A stretch of 64,000 nucleotides of DNA, taken from the NCBI RefSeq assembly GCF_035222275.1, contig NC_085883.1, forward strand, positions 434,001-498,000, in the 5' to 3' direction. Below are positions 23,563-34,369 of this stretch, in pieces. Each line of letters opens with the position of its first letter. Positions within the stretch are counted from its first letter, which is position 1. The stretch is from Podospora bellae-mahoneyi. Taxonomy: Eukaryota > Ascomycota > Sordariomycetes > Sordariales > Podosporaceae. The notes beneath the pieces were generated by a model that did no database searches, was not told the DNA's origin, and was given only the letters and a program-made list of their open reading frames with translations. The translations under genes were made by a program, and so were the position numbers.

Positions 23563-24285
23563 ATAAGTAAGACACGATCGGGTACTAAACCTCCGTATAC
23601 GAAAATAGCGGATCGTAACGAGTTACTCGCTATAGTCTTACGGTTTACTACTATTATAAAACGTATTTATTCCTTCTACGAGAGACGTAGCCTCTCTTAT
23701 AAGATCTTTCCTTTAGTTTCCGAGCGTTACGCTACTTATATATAGTATAATTAGTCCCTTTATAACGCTCGTAAGTTATCCGTTTAATAACTCCGTAAAG
23801 TTATCTCCTAATATAATTAGTTAAAGACGGAAATAATAAAAACCGAGTTTTAACGTACTACCTTAGATTAAAAAATTAACCGCTTACGCCTATAGAAACG
23901 ATTATAGTTTAAGCGAATAACTACGGCCGTTTTCCGTAGCCTTAATAGTATAGAGAAATTAAAGCGCGTAGAACGGGAGAAAGCCGCGCTAGCTACCTTA
24001 TCGTCCAACGATACTCCTTCTTTTCCGGCCTCCGCTTTTCCGGATCTTTTAAATCGTCGTACGATAGAGTCTCTTACCGCTATACCCCCTAACCTTTCTT
24101 TCCTAGACCCTTCCTTAAGCTTTAAATAGCTACTTAATCTTTCCTTCGACCCTAATACGGCCGGTCCTTCCTTCTTAACCGCCTAGGATACTATTAGTAA
24201 TACGCTTTCTACTTTCTAAAGTAGTTAAGGCGTATAGCGTTTAATATACTTAGGTCCCCTTACTACTTCTAACCTCGTAATATAG
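23563..24285 (+). pseudogene. Antisense ORF of element B (presumed Cys6 cluster, coiled coil)
   Basis: A 241-codon frame opposite to gag-pol, starting at an ATA (a RIPed ATG) and ending in TAG at 24283-24285. Interruptions are only TAA/TAG, consistent with RIP of CAA, CAG or TGG. The N-terminal third has six Tyr codons, all TAT or TAC, spaced x2, x6, x9, x2, x7; if they were Cys before RIP, this is the spacing of a Zn(II)2Cys6-type cluster. A Lys/Glu/Leu-rich stretch follows (EKLKRVEREKAALATL) that would form a coiled coil, then a Ser/Pro-rich linker and a tail NLSFDPNTAGPSFLTA. The stop codon lies within tRNA-like unit 1. The equivalent ORF is present in A, C and E. It resembles, from memory, Cys-rich coiled-coil hypothetical proteins common in repeat-rich fungal genomes; unverified. 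Confidence 0.65.
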
Positions 24286-24391
24286 CGTATAGTACGCTAA
24301 CTACTTTACCGGAGGTATAGGTTCGAATCTTACCGAGGTTTTCCTAGCTTTATTTTATAGTTATTTAGCTATAAATTAAAGCTAGCTTTTT
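24271..24391 (+). ncRNA. tRNA-like unit 1 with hairpin and T5, element B
   Basis: tRNA-like head 24271-24340: AACCTCG pairs with CGAGGTT, and the T-arm carries GGTTCGAATCT (B-box like). A hairpin follows, then TTTTT at 24387-24391. Exactly 121 nt. Confidence 0.65.
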
Positions 24392-24470
24392 ATCGTCCGC
24401 CGGTAATATATTTTTTTACGGTAATAGGGGTATATAATATTAGTTAAACTTAAATTCCTTTTTACCTTTT

Positions 24471-24540
24471 AACCTTATAGTATAGTATATAGTATGCCGA
24501 TTACCCTATCGGAGGCGTAGGTTCGACTTTTATTAAAGTT
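24471..24540 (+). other. tRNA-like unit 2, element B
   Basis: 70 nt, 200 bp after unit 1. The anticodon arm is perfectly paired (CCGAT/ATCGG) around a six-base loop TACCCT. A TTTT run follows closely. Confidence 0.62.
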
Positions 24541-24599
24541 CTTTTAGGTTTAAGAGGGTCCGGTCGGGTCTTCTTACGCCTGGATTTATTTTTATTTAT

Positions 24600-27500
24600 T
24601 TAGGTTTTAGCCGGTTTAAATATTATTAATAGAATTCTTTTAGTTTCTTTAAATAATTAAAATATACTTATAGCTCTTATAAATTATCTATAACCGGATA
24701 TTTTAATTAATTAACTAAATACTTTAATTAACTTTTATTAAACCGTAAATCTAATATCTTTTTTATATTATACTCTTCTTCTTCGTCCTCCGCCACGGCC
24801 TATATATTAGCCTTACTTACCGGTAATACGGGCTCTAAAAGTAAGATGTAAAAGGTATATAACCGTAGACGTATCGTACGGGGTAGCTCCAGTTCGAATA
24901 CTATCTCCGATATCTTCCTTTTGACCTTAAACGGGCCTACTCGCCTATAGTCTAGCTTCTTACTAGGTTTTTTAATACGTAAATTATATATAGAAAGGAA
25001 TATTATATTTCCTCTTTTAAAGCGAAGTCCCTCGAGCCTTTTAATATTATAATATTTCTATATCCTTTCCCTTATAAACTTTAGTTTTTACTTAAATTTA
25101 CCGTAAAATATATATATTTTATTTACTTTAACCCCGGCCCTAAATACTTTAACGGTAGGTCCTTACCGTAAACTTACTTTATAACCGAAATTCGTAAAGA
25201 AAAGTATAATTTTCGTAGTCTTTATTAACGATATATTATACGCTAATTATACCGTAAATAATAGTTTAACCTAATCGTTTTACTTAAAATTAATATAATT
25301 CTATAAATATTATTCTATAATTTAATTAAGTCGCTCCGTTTAACCGTTTATTTAAGGGTAATAAGCCGATAACGTTTTATTTATTATCCCTAACTTTATT
25401 ATTAACGCTTTTTAAAACTTCGATACGAATTTAATATCGCGATTTATAATAAACTCCTTTAGTTATATATATATTATTATAATATATTATAATATTATAT
25501 TTATTAATTACTTTACTAATTAGGTTTTTTTATATAATAAAAAATATACTTATTTAATAAGCCTATCGATTATTATTAATATACTATCGTACTTAATACT
25601 AGTTATCGTATTTTTAAACTTTAATAATTTAATAATAAAATTTATAATAATTAAACTCTATAGCCGCTTTATTATTAATAATAACTTTAGAAATCTATAA
25701 AGTTTATACCTTATAACCCTCGTTCTCTCGTATATATAATATAATTAAATAACTTCCTTAACGTCGTCCTTAATCCTCGGCTAATTAAAATGCTATTTAA
25801 TCTTTTCTATAGTCTTAGTAATACCTATATATCCTTTAAGCTTCGATGCGTAAATATTTATAATTAATATCGTCCGATTACCTAGCTTTACGTACGCCCG
25901 ATTTTTATACTATAGCCTTCCCTAATTATTTTTCTAGATACCCTATAGCTCTAGTTTTTCCTACTAATATTACTTCGTAATATCGTTATTTAATTCCCTT
26001 TAATATTTATTAGAAATAACCTTCTCCCGATATACTATATAATACTCTATTTACGGCTATAATAAATACTTAAAAGTATTATTAAGCGCCTCTTTAAATA
26101 ATAATAGTAACTCCTTAGGTATATCCCTATAGTAGTTAGTACGCTTATTAAGTACGTTTGCCCTAGCGTTCTCCGATCTCTTTTTATAATTAATTTAAAA
26201 ATTAAATTCCGAAAGAAACTTTAATTATTATATTTACCGCGCGTTAAGGACCTTTATAGTAATAAAGTACCGTAGGTTTTTATAATCTATATAGACCTAT
26301 ATTTTATATTTAATATTATTAAAGTATAGCCTTTATTTCTCGAACGCTTCGATAATAGTAAATAGCTTTTTATTATAAATTAAATAATTTTAATATATTT
26401 TTTTAAGCTTCTTCGAAAAAAGGTTATTAAATATAATTTATTATCGTTATTTCGCTATTTTAATTACTTACCGATTATATAATTTAATATATTTACTTTA
26501 ACTTTAAATAGTCGACTAAGGTTTAATAATTTAAATACCGGGTCCTTTAAAATAATTTCTTTTAATTCCTAAAAGGCTTACTTTTTTTCTTACCCTTACC
26601 GGAACTCTACGTTTTTCTTAATTAAGTAATTAAAAAACTTCGCGATATTTATATATCCTTAAATAAATATTTTATAGAAATTTATAAACCTTAAAAATTC
26701 TTTAATATATATTTATAACTATAGCGTAAGCTAATCTTTAATTACTATAATTTTCCTAAATTCTATATAAACCTTACTTAACGATATTAAGTATTTTAAA
26801 TATATTATTTTTTATATATAAAACTCGCTTTTCTCTTTATTAACTAAAAGTCCGGCTCTATATAACGCATTAAGTATCTCTCGTACGTACCGCTTATACT
26901 CCTTTAAAGTACGTAAGTAAATAAAAACGTTATTAAAATAGTATACTACTGTTTTATTAAGGTATTTCCGTATTATATAGTTAACGAGAAATTAAAATAT
27001 TACGGGCGTATTAGTTAGTCTAAATGGTATTACGAGATACTCGAAATAACTATAGGGCGTACGAAACGTTATTTTCTATTCGTCTCCTTCTTTGATCCGT
27101 ATATAGGCGTACCCGATAAGTATATTTAAATATATAAAGTATCGCGCCCCGGCTAATTAATTTTATAATTTAAATATTAATAATAACGAATAATTATTTT
27201 TTACCGTTTCGTTATTTAATTATTAGTAATCTATATATAGTTATAAACTACCGTTCTTTTTCGGTATAAAAAAAATAGAATATTCTATTAATAATATAGA
27301 CTCTTTAATATAACCTCTTTTTAAATTCTTATTTAAATATTTCCGTAACTTTTTACTTTACTTATCGTTAGTATAGTATACTTTAAATAATTATAATTTA
27401 GTTCCCTGTTTTAACTTAATTTCGTAATCCTATAACCTTCGCTCTAAAAGTCTTTTTAAATATTTAATTATAAAAGTTAAATATCCTCGATATTTTACCG

Positions 27501-30300
27501 GTATTACTTTTTTCTTACTTTTTTCTACGTTATTATAATAAACGTATTTATTAACCTCCGATATTTCTACTAACGTCGTTAATTTTACTTTTTCGATCTT
27601 ACCGCTTATATCGATAAAGTATATTATTACTTTTTAAACTCCTTACGGTAGTACCGTAGAGGGTATTTATTTTATACTTTACTCCGTACGTACCCCTAAT
27701 CTCCTATTATTAATTAAATACTTTTAAAATTCTTTTAGTCGTAAGTAATTACTATCTTTCTAATCGATATTTAGGTTATAGTCTTTATACTATAATTGCT
27801 TTAGGATTATATCCTTTGAGGGTCCTATATTTATAATATCGAATATAATTAAAATTATTTTTCCTTTAACTATAATATTTAAAAATAGTATCTCCCTATA
27901 AACCTTTTGTATACGAAATAGTCCTTATATAACGATCTATTCTTTCTTTTTCTTCTATAGTATCCGGGCCTAATATATAAACTATAGTAAAATTAAGTTC
28001 GTCTCTATATCTTTATTTATTAATATTATTACTTAGAAATTCCTTTATCGTATAGTAATTTAAAAACGTTTATCTCTCTTACTTCCTCCCTATATAGTAA
28101 CGATTTCGTTAATAAACTTTAAGTCGTTATTTTATACTTTTACCTTACGCTGATACTTTCGAAAATACCGTTTGTAATCCGTTAAAGATTAACGGCCCCT
28201 ACGAAAAGCCGCGAATTATTTCCTAAATAATTATATTATTTAAAAATATTTTTCTACTCCGGATTAATTAATAATATAAAATCTTTTAACTATACCCGCC
28301 TAGCTTTTTCCTACCTTCCGTCTCTTACTTCCCTAATACTTTTTTATATCTTCGTCCGATAATAATTTTTTTATTTAATCTTACGTATTTTATTTTAATA
28401 ATATCGCTTAACCTTTTCTCGTAAATATATAGTATAGTCTAAGCTTAAATACTATCCTAATATTACTTCCTTTAAAAAATATATATTATCGTCCGTATTT
28501 TAACCTTCTATATACTCGGTATAGTATCTCGTATACCTTAATACGATTTATATAACCTAAAAGCTATCCTTTAGTTTAACCGGGTTTTAAACCTTTTATA
28601 AAAGGTAATCGTTTAAGTTTTTTTATTAAGTTTTTTCCTATTTAATTATAATTTTCCTAACCGGCTATAGCTTACTTTCCTTATTTACTTTACGTACCGG
28701 CTAATAACCGTATAGTATTTTACTTTAATAATACTTTATATATTTATATATAATATACTAAAACTAAAATACCTTCCGATATTCCGGATATTTAAAATAA
28801 AATTATATTATATTTCCTTTATAAAATATATATTATATAAGTATCCCTATATCTCCTAGTAACTTCGCGATTTTAATATTAATAACCTTCTTACTTTTCT
28901 AATACTTTTTTTAACTCTTATATATAAACTTTATAAGCTATAATATATTTTATAAAATAATAAATCTATATTTACTATACTACTTTTCCGGTATTATTTA
29001 TTTAGTAGGTCCTTACGTAAGATTATCGCCTTTAGCGATTTCCGTAATAATTTCTATAATAATTTATATTAATTAATCCTATAATACTTATATTTAAAAA
29101 TCTCTTTCCTCGTACTTCGCCTTTAACCTTTCTATTACTTCCCGCAGTTCCTAGAACTTTACCTCCTCTTATTCGATATATTAATTAAAGTTTTCTTTTA
29201 ATCCGGTTATTCCGCCTTATTAATACCCGATAATTATTACTTTTATAACCCTCGGTCCTTTTAATATAATAATTACTATAATCTTTTTCTTTTAGCCGAA
29301 TCGTTTAAATACCCGATAGTCCTTCTTAAAATATCCTACCTTACCGTAATTAAAATATTTAAAGTTATTTTTACTTTAATTCCGGCCCTATAGCCTTTAT
29401 TATTATATAATATTAATATTTATCGGTCCTAAATATATAATACCGGAGTAATTAATACTAAAGTATCGTTTTCTATACTTATCGTTAGGGCGGTTATTAC
29501 CTAAATACCCCTTATTACTATAGTAACCCTTATTACTACCTTTTTTTTCCGTACGACGCTAAAACTACCGATCGTCGATCCGTATAGCTATAGTAATATA
29601 TTTATTAATAATATTAAACCTCGACTTTTTATATAATTTATCCTTTACTTTTTCCTTAAAGTTATTATAAAAAAGTTATATTAATCTCTCGTCGTTAATA
29701 ATACTATATAAGCTATCGATCTTAAATAGAGCCGCGTAATTAACCGTTAAATACGTTTAATATAGGTTTATAAGCCTCTTTTACGCGCGCTTTACCTTAT
29801 CGTACTTTCTAAATACCTCCTTAAACTTAATTTTAAAAATATAATAACTCTCGAAATATTTTATAATAATTTTCTTTTAATCGGATAGCTCCTCTTCGTA
29901 ATAATTATTAAGGATAGGCTCGAACTATACGAAAGCCCTATCCTTAAGTTTAATAGCCGCGAAAATAACCTTTAACTTTTCGTTAATAAATTAATTTAGG
30001 TATTAACGAAAATAAGTTTTAAACTAAATTAAGAACCCTCTAAACTTTACTTTTTCTCTTCTATAGTATTCCGGTATTAGGAATTTAAGTACTACCTTAT
30101 ATAAAATTAATATAATAATAATCTACTCCCGAGTCTATTAAACTTCGTCTTTAAATTCCTTAAAACGCCGCATTACTTACTCTATAGTAAGTTAAGTATT
30201 AATAGTAATAAGTCCTTTATTACTTAGGCTAGGCAAGACGTTTCCTATCTAAACGTTTTTAGGTCCGGCTATAATAATAAAAAGACGCCTTTAATTTATC
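24600..30300 (-). pseudogene. Element B gag-pol with chromodomain
   Basis: Minus-strand gag (about 30300-29300), then protease, reverse transcriptase, RNase H, integrase and a C-terminal chromodomain, assigned by similarity to A and E. All frames are broken by RIP. Confidence 0.82.
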
Positions 30301-30329
30301 TGTAATAAAATTAAAATAAGTATATAACG

Positions 30330-30712
30330 TATAACGAACCTTTATCCAGAACCTCTAAAAGGGATACCGGTTAAAGGCTATTTCTAAATAATCCTAGTTC
30401 GGTATAATTAAATAGTGTACGATAAGATATCTCAATGTAAATACTAAATACCGTAAATATAACTTAAATTATATACTACGGAACTATTTATTTACACCAG
30501 CCAGTTCCTCCGTATATATATATCCTACGCTAAGCCTAGCGTTGTCCTGGATCGATAGGCTCGACACTCGATCCTATCGATACTATCCTTCTGGGGTTAA
30601 CTCCTCTGGATCGACCCTCGATCCTGATGATCCTATTCTGATTGGTCCGTAATCCTGTGCTAATGATTGGTCAGTGGTGCGCCTGCGCCCCACTAGGTGT
30701 CAAGCCGTGACA
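30330..30712 (-). repeat. Element B 5' LTR
   Basis: 383 bp. The U3 (about 30525-30712) is almost free of RIP, while the R-U5 part is RIPed. Confidence 0.93.
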
Positions 30713-31347
30713 TTAATAATATTATATAAGCTATCGATTTTAAATAAAGCTACGTAGTTAGCCGCTAAACGCGTTTAACGTAGGTTTACGAGCCTCTTTT
30801 ACGCGTACCTTACTTTATTATATTTCCTAAATACTTCTTTAAGCTTAGTTTTAAAAATATAGTAGCTCTCGAAATATTTTATAGTAATTTTTTTTTAATT
30901 AAACGGCTCTTTTTTATAGTAATTATCGAGGATAGGTTCGAATTACGTAAAAGCCCTATCCTTAAATTTAATAGCCGCGAAAATAACTTTCGACTTTTTA
31001 TTAATAAATTAGTTTAAGTATTAATAAAAATAAGTTTTAAATTAAATTAAAAATCCTTTAAGCTTTACCTTTCCTCTTCTATAGTACTTTAGTACCGGGA
31101 ATTTAAGTATTACTTTAGGTAAGGTTAATATAGCAATAATCTACTCCCGAGTCTATTAAGCTTCGTTCTTAAGTTCCTTAAAACGCTGTATTATTTACTC
31201 TATAGTAGGTCGAGTATTAATAATAGTAAGTCCCTTACTATTTAGGCTAGGCGGGATACTTTTTATTTAAACGTTTTTAAGTCCGGCTATAATAGTAAAA
31301 AGACGCCTTTAACTTATTTATAATAAAGTTAAAGTAAGTATATAACG

Positions 31348-31766
31348 TATAACGAACCTCTATCTAGAACCTCTAAAAGGGATACCGGTTAAAAGCTACT
31401 TTTAAATAATCCTAGTCCGGTATAGCTAAATAGTATACGATAAGATATCTTAATATAATTACGAATACTATAATTATAATTTAAATTATATATTGCGGAA
31501 CTATTTATCTATACCAGCCAGTTCCTCCGTATATATAGACCTTATGCCAAGCTATATTTACTTCTTGCTCAGTGCCCTTGGCACACTAATCACGACTGCT
31601 TAGTCTGCTCAGTGCCCTGATCAGACTGAGCACCCCGCTCAGTCTGCTCAGTGCCCTGAGCGTACTGATCAGTCGTCCCTTACTGTGATTGGTTCTTCTC
31701 GTACGTTCTTCCGATTGGCCCCTATTCCCGTGGCCCCACAACCCGTCCTGTACCAGGGTTGTGACA
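31348..31766 (-). repeat. Element C 5' LTR
   Basis: 419 bp, ends GTGACA. The U3 is well preserved, with repeats of the type GCTCAGTGCCC and CTGATCAG. Confidence 0.93.
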
Positions 31767-31771
31767 ATTAC

Positions 31772-32810
31772 TAAATTACTAAAGTCTAAAGACACGGTAA
31801 CCGGCGTTAAGTACGATAATATATTAACGGTAGTCGATAAGCTTACTAAGTAGGTATACTTCTTACTATATAAAGAGACCTGGTCGGTAGAGTAATTAAC
31901 GGACGTGGTACTACAGTATATTATAGTAATATATATATAGCTAAGGGAATTTATTACGGATTGCGATACTAAGTTTGTATCGAAGTTTTAGAGAACGTTA
32001 ATAACGAAGTTAGGGGTAGTAAGTAAAGCGTTATCGGCTTACTATCCTTAAATAAACGGTTAAACGGAGCGGCTTAATTAGATTGTGGAATAGTATTTAC
32101 GGAATTATATTAATTTCGAGCAGGACGATTAGGTTAAACTATTGCCTACGGTATAGCTAGCGTATAATATATCGCTAACGGAGACTACGAAAGTTATACC
32201 TTTCTTCGCGAATTTCGGCTACGAGGCAGACTTACGGTAAGGGCCTACCGTTAAAGTACTTAGGGCCGGGGTTAAGGTAAATAAGTTATATATATTCTAC
32301 GGTAAGCTTAAGTAAAAACTAAAGTTTATAAGGGAAAAGATACGGAAATACTATAATATTAAAAGGCTTAAGGGACCTTACTTTAAGGGGGAAAATATAG
32401 TATTCCTTTCCATACGTAATTTACGTACTAAAAAACCTAATAAAAAGCTAGATTATAAGCGGGTAGGCCCGTTTAAGGTTAAAAGGAAGATATCGGAAAC
32501 GGCGTTCGAACTAGAGCTACCCCGTACGATGTATCTACGGTTATATACTTTTCACATCTCACTTCTGGAGCCCGCATTACCGACAAGTAAGGCTAATATA
32601 TAGGCCGTAGCGGAGGACGAAGAAGAAAAGTACGACGTAAAAGAGATATTAGATTTACGGTTTAATAAAGGCTAATTAAAATATTTAGTTAGTTAGTTAG
32701 GATATCCGGCTATAAATAACTCGTAGGAGCTATAAGTATACCTTAATTACTTAAAGAAATTAAAAAAATTCCACTAACGATATTTAGACCGGCTAAAACC
32801 TAAATAGGTA
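31772..32810 (+). pseudogene. Element A integrase core and chromodomain
   Basis: Resumes the integrase broken at 16470: KYDNILTVVDKLTKYVYFL, then ITDCDTKFVSKFW and LSAYHPQTDGQTERLNQ, the second and third catalytic-acid regions of Ty3/Gypsy integrases. LHISLLEPALP-like sequence ends the integrase. At 32626-32806 a chromodomain pattern appears: YDVKEILDLRFNKG, then LKYLV, GYPA and an N-S-x-E-L stretch where intact chromodomains have NTWEP. This places A in the chromoviruses, whose chromodomain is known to direct integration to methylated-histone heterochromatin. Confidence 0.9.
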
Positions 32811-32862
32811 AAAATAAATCCGGGCGTAAAAGGACCTTACTAAGCCCTTTTAAGCCTAGAAA

Positions 32863-32932
32863 AACCTTAATAAGAGTCGAACCTACGCCTCCGACAAAAT
32901 AGTTAACGTATTATATATTATACTATAAGGTT
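32863..32932 (-). other. tRNA-like unit 2, element A
   Basis: 70 nt. Its anticodon arm is partly RIPed. AAGGTTTTTC follows, i.e. a T-run directly after the acceptor stem, as at Pol III-transcribed tRNA genes. Confidence 0.62.
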
Positions 32933-33011
32933 AGAAAGTAAGAAGGAATCTAGGCCTAATTAGTATAGTATACCCCCACTACCGTAAAAAGACGTATTAC
33001 CGGCGGATAAT

Positions 33012-33132
33012 AAAAAGCTAGCCCTGGCTTATAGCTAGATAGCTATAAAATAAAGCTAGGAGAACCTCGGTAGGATTCGAACCTACGCCTCCGGCAGAAT
33101 AGTTAGCGTACTACACGCTATACCACGAGGTT
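33012..33132 (-). ncRNA. tRNA-like unit 1 with hairpin and T5, element A (best copy)
   Basis: Head 33132-33063 is essentially free of RIP. The 7-bp acceptor AACCTCG/CGAGGTT is perfect, the D-stem is GTAT/GTAC, and the T-stem GTAGG/CCTAC is perfect with loop TTCGAAT. Together the T-arm contains GGTTCGAATCC, a perfect B box; TGGTATAGCGTGTAG resembles an A box. Only the anticodon arm is odd: 21 nt lie between D-stem and T-stem, which allows a 5-bp stem with a six-base loop. A hairpin (TATAGCTA, two bases, TAGCTATA) and T5 at 33016-33012 end the 121-nt unit. Confidence 0.7.
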
Positions 33133-33797
33133 AGAAGTAGTGAGGGGACCTAGGTATATCAAGCGCCACGCGCCTTAACCACCTTAGGAAGAGGAAGGCG
33201 TACTAGCGGCGGCATCTTATGCGGTTAGGAAGGACGGACCGGCCGTGCTAGTATCGAAGGAAAGATCGGAAGGCTAGTCGAGGCCTAAGGAAGGATCTAG
33301 GAAGGAAAAGGCCGAGGCAAGAGTAGTAGTGGAAGAAGAGGTAGCGGAGGCATCCGCTACCGGCGGGCCATGCGGGATAGTAGGCTGCGCGGAAGACTCT
33401 CTTTCCTCCTCCTTAAGGAGACGAGACTCGCGACGGAAGGTAGTAAGGGCTCGTACCTCGAGGGTACGCGATTATGCCTCGAGACGAAGGAGCTTATTTA
33501 AGGTAGCTTACTTTTCGGTATCCAGGCGCTCTTTCTCCTTAATAAAAGGACGGACTATAGGATTAGTAAGGGAGCGTACGGTAGCCCAGGAGAGGACTTA
33601 CGATCTACGCTATAGATATTATAGTGGGAATAACTTACTTTAATATACAGGAGGTATCGGTCGTATCGAGAGGAAACTATATACTTAAGGCTATTTTCTT
33701 TATAGTAAGTATATTTAGGTATAATAAGGCCGAACTTCTTAAGGAAAAGTATTTAATCGCGGCGACGGTCGGTACTTATATAAGTAAATTTCTTTAT
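33118..33797 (-). pseudogene. Antisense ORF of element A
   Basis: Minus-strand counterpart of the ORFs in B and C, less RIPed in its 3' half. Coiled-coil part: IKEKERLDTEKQ-like, LNKLLRLEA, RRESRLLKEEERES; then a Ser/Thr/Pro/Ala linker; then DLSFDTSTAGPSFLTA and RLIYLGPLTTSNLVV before TAG at 33120-33118. The N-terminal part (Tyr/Cys-spaced) is in another frame, so one indel lies near 33550. Plus-strand ORFs at 33329-33643 and 33624-33845 are shadows of it. Confidence 0.6.
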
Positions 33798-33924
33798 ACG
33801 GTTAAATATAATGATAGGATAAAAGAGAAGGAAAATTTACTATAGAGATACGGCAGGAAAAGGGGATTAAGGACTACTTTAGGAATACGGTTACCGGAGC
33901 GTCGACCTAAGAGAAAAGGTATTA

Positions 33925-34369
33925 TATTATAGTTAACCTAACGGCAGGTCGCGCAGTAGGTAAGGCGCGGGACGTCCCTAGCTAATTATTAAGGAAACCA
34001 GGAGGCAGCTAATTAAGGCTAGCCAGAAATGCTACGGCGCTAAGAGGCCTAAGCAGTCTGCAAAATATAAAATATTACGGGTGATCGAAGGTATAATACA
34101 ACGAGCACTCCGCAGGATACAAAGTACTAGGAGTGATCGGGGCCGTAATAGGGCGAGTACCTTAGGGCCCCGAGGTCTATATATACGGAGGAACTGGCTA
34201 GTATAGATAGATAGTTCCGTAATATACAATTCAAGCTTATATTTACGGTATTTTATCTTTATATTGAGACATCTTATCGTATACTATTTAGCTGTACCGA
34301 ACCAGGATTATTCAGAAGCAGCCTTCAACCGGTATCCCTTTTAGAGGTTCTGGATAGGGGTTCGTTATA
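33925..34369 (+). repeat. Element A 3' LTR
   Basis: 445 bp, preceded by a purine tract (AAGAGAAAAGGTAT). It is followed by CCTTC, the target duplication. Confidence 0.92.

Larger units (their letters stand above)
23061..30712 (-). mobile_element. Chromovirus B (minus), innermost insertion
   Basis: 383-bp LTRs at 23061-23443 and 30330-30712, perfect TTAAT duplication (23056-23060 and 30713-30717), 7652 bp in all and uninterrupted. It lies in the gag region of element C, a relative in the same orientation. Minus-strand order: LTR, gag (knuckle 29370-29316), pol, chromodomain (about 24830-24610), tRNA-like pair, antisense ORF, purine tract (about 23462-23444, AGGAGGGGGAG) and LTR. Despite being the youngest by nesting, its body is strongly RIPed. 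Confidence 0.96.
16471..31766 (-). mobile_element. Chromovirus C (minus), interrupted by B
   Basis: The 419-bp LTRs at 16471-16889 and 31348-31766 are flanked by a perfect ATTAC duplication (16466-16470 and 31767-31771). Its own sequence is 16471-23060 and 30718-31766, about 7.6 kb. Read on the minus strand: LTR, start of gag (31347-30713), the B insertion, rest of gag, pol, chromodomain (about 18180-17960), antisense module, purine tract (16890-16906) and LTR. It is very heavily RIPed, but its right-hand U3 (about 31533-31766) is nearly intact. Confidence 0.95.
12453..34369 (+). mobile_element. Chromovirus A (Ty3/Gypsy), interrupted by C and B
   Basis: The 445-bp LTRs at 12453-12897 and 33925-34369 are flanked by a perfect CCTTC duplication (12448-12452 and 34370-34374). 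Its own sequence is 12453-16470 and 31772-34369, about 6.6 kb. Order on the plus strand: Gag with zinc knuckle (about 13805-13865), protease-like motif (14067-14130), reverse transcriptase (about 14750-15350), RNase H (to about 15900), integrase (about 16200-16470 then 31772-32500), chromodomain (32626-32810), the antisense module (32863-33797), then a purine-rich tract and the 3' LTR. Element C sits in the integrase region. Many TAA/TAG codons replace CAA, CAG and TGG, as RIP produces. Confidence 0.95.

Noticed and set aside
33063-33132. Functional host tRNA gene
   Set aside because: The stems are good, but the anticodon arm is one or two bases short and the unit occurs only within the retroelements.
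33329-33845. Plus-strand ORFs in element A 3' region
   Set aside because: They are opposite to the conserved antisense ORF, whose tail is shared by all four elements; the plus frames are not shared.
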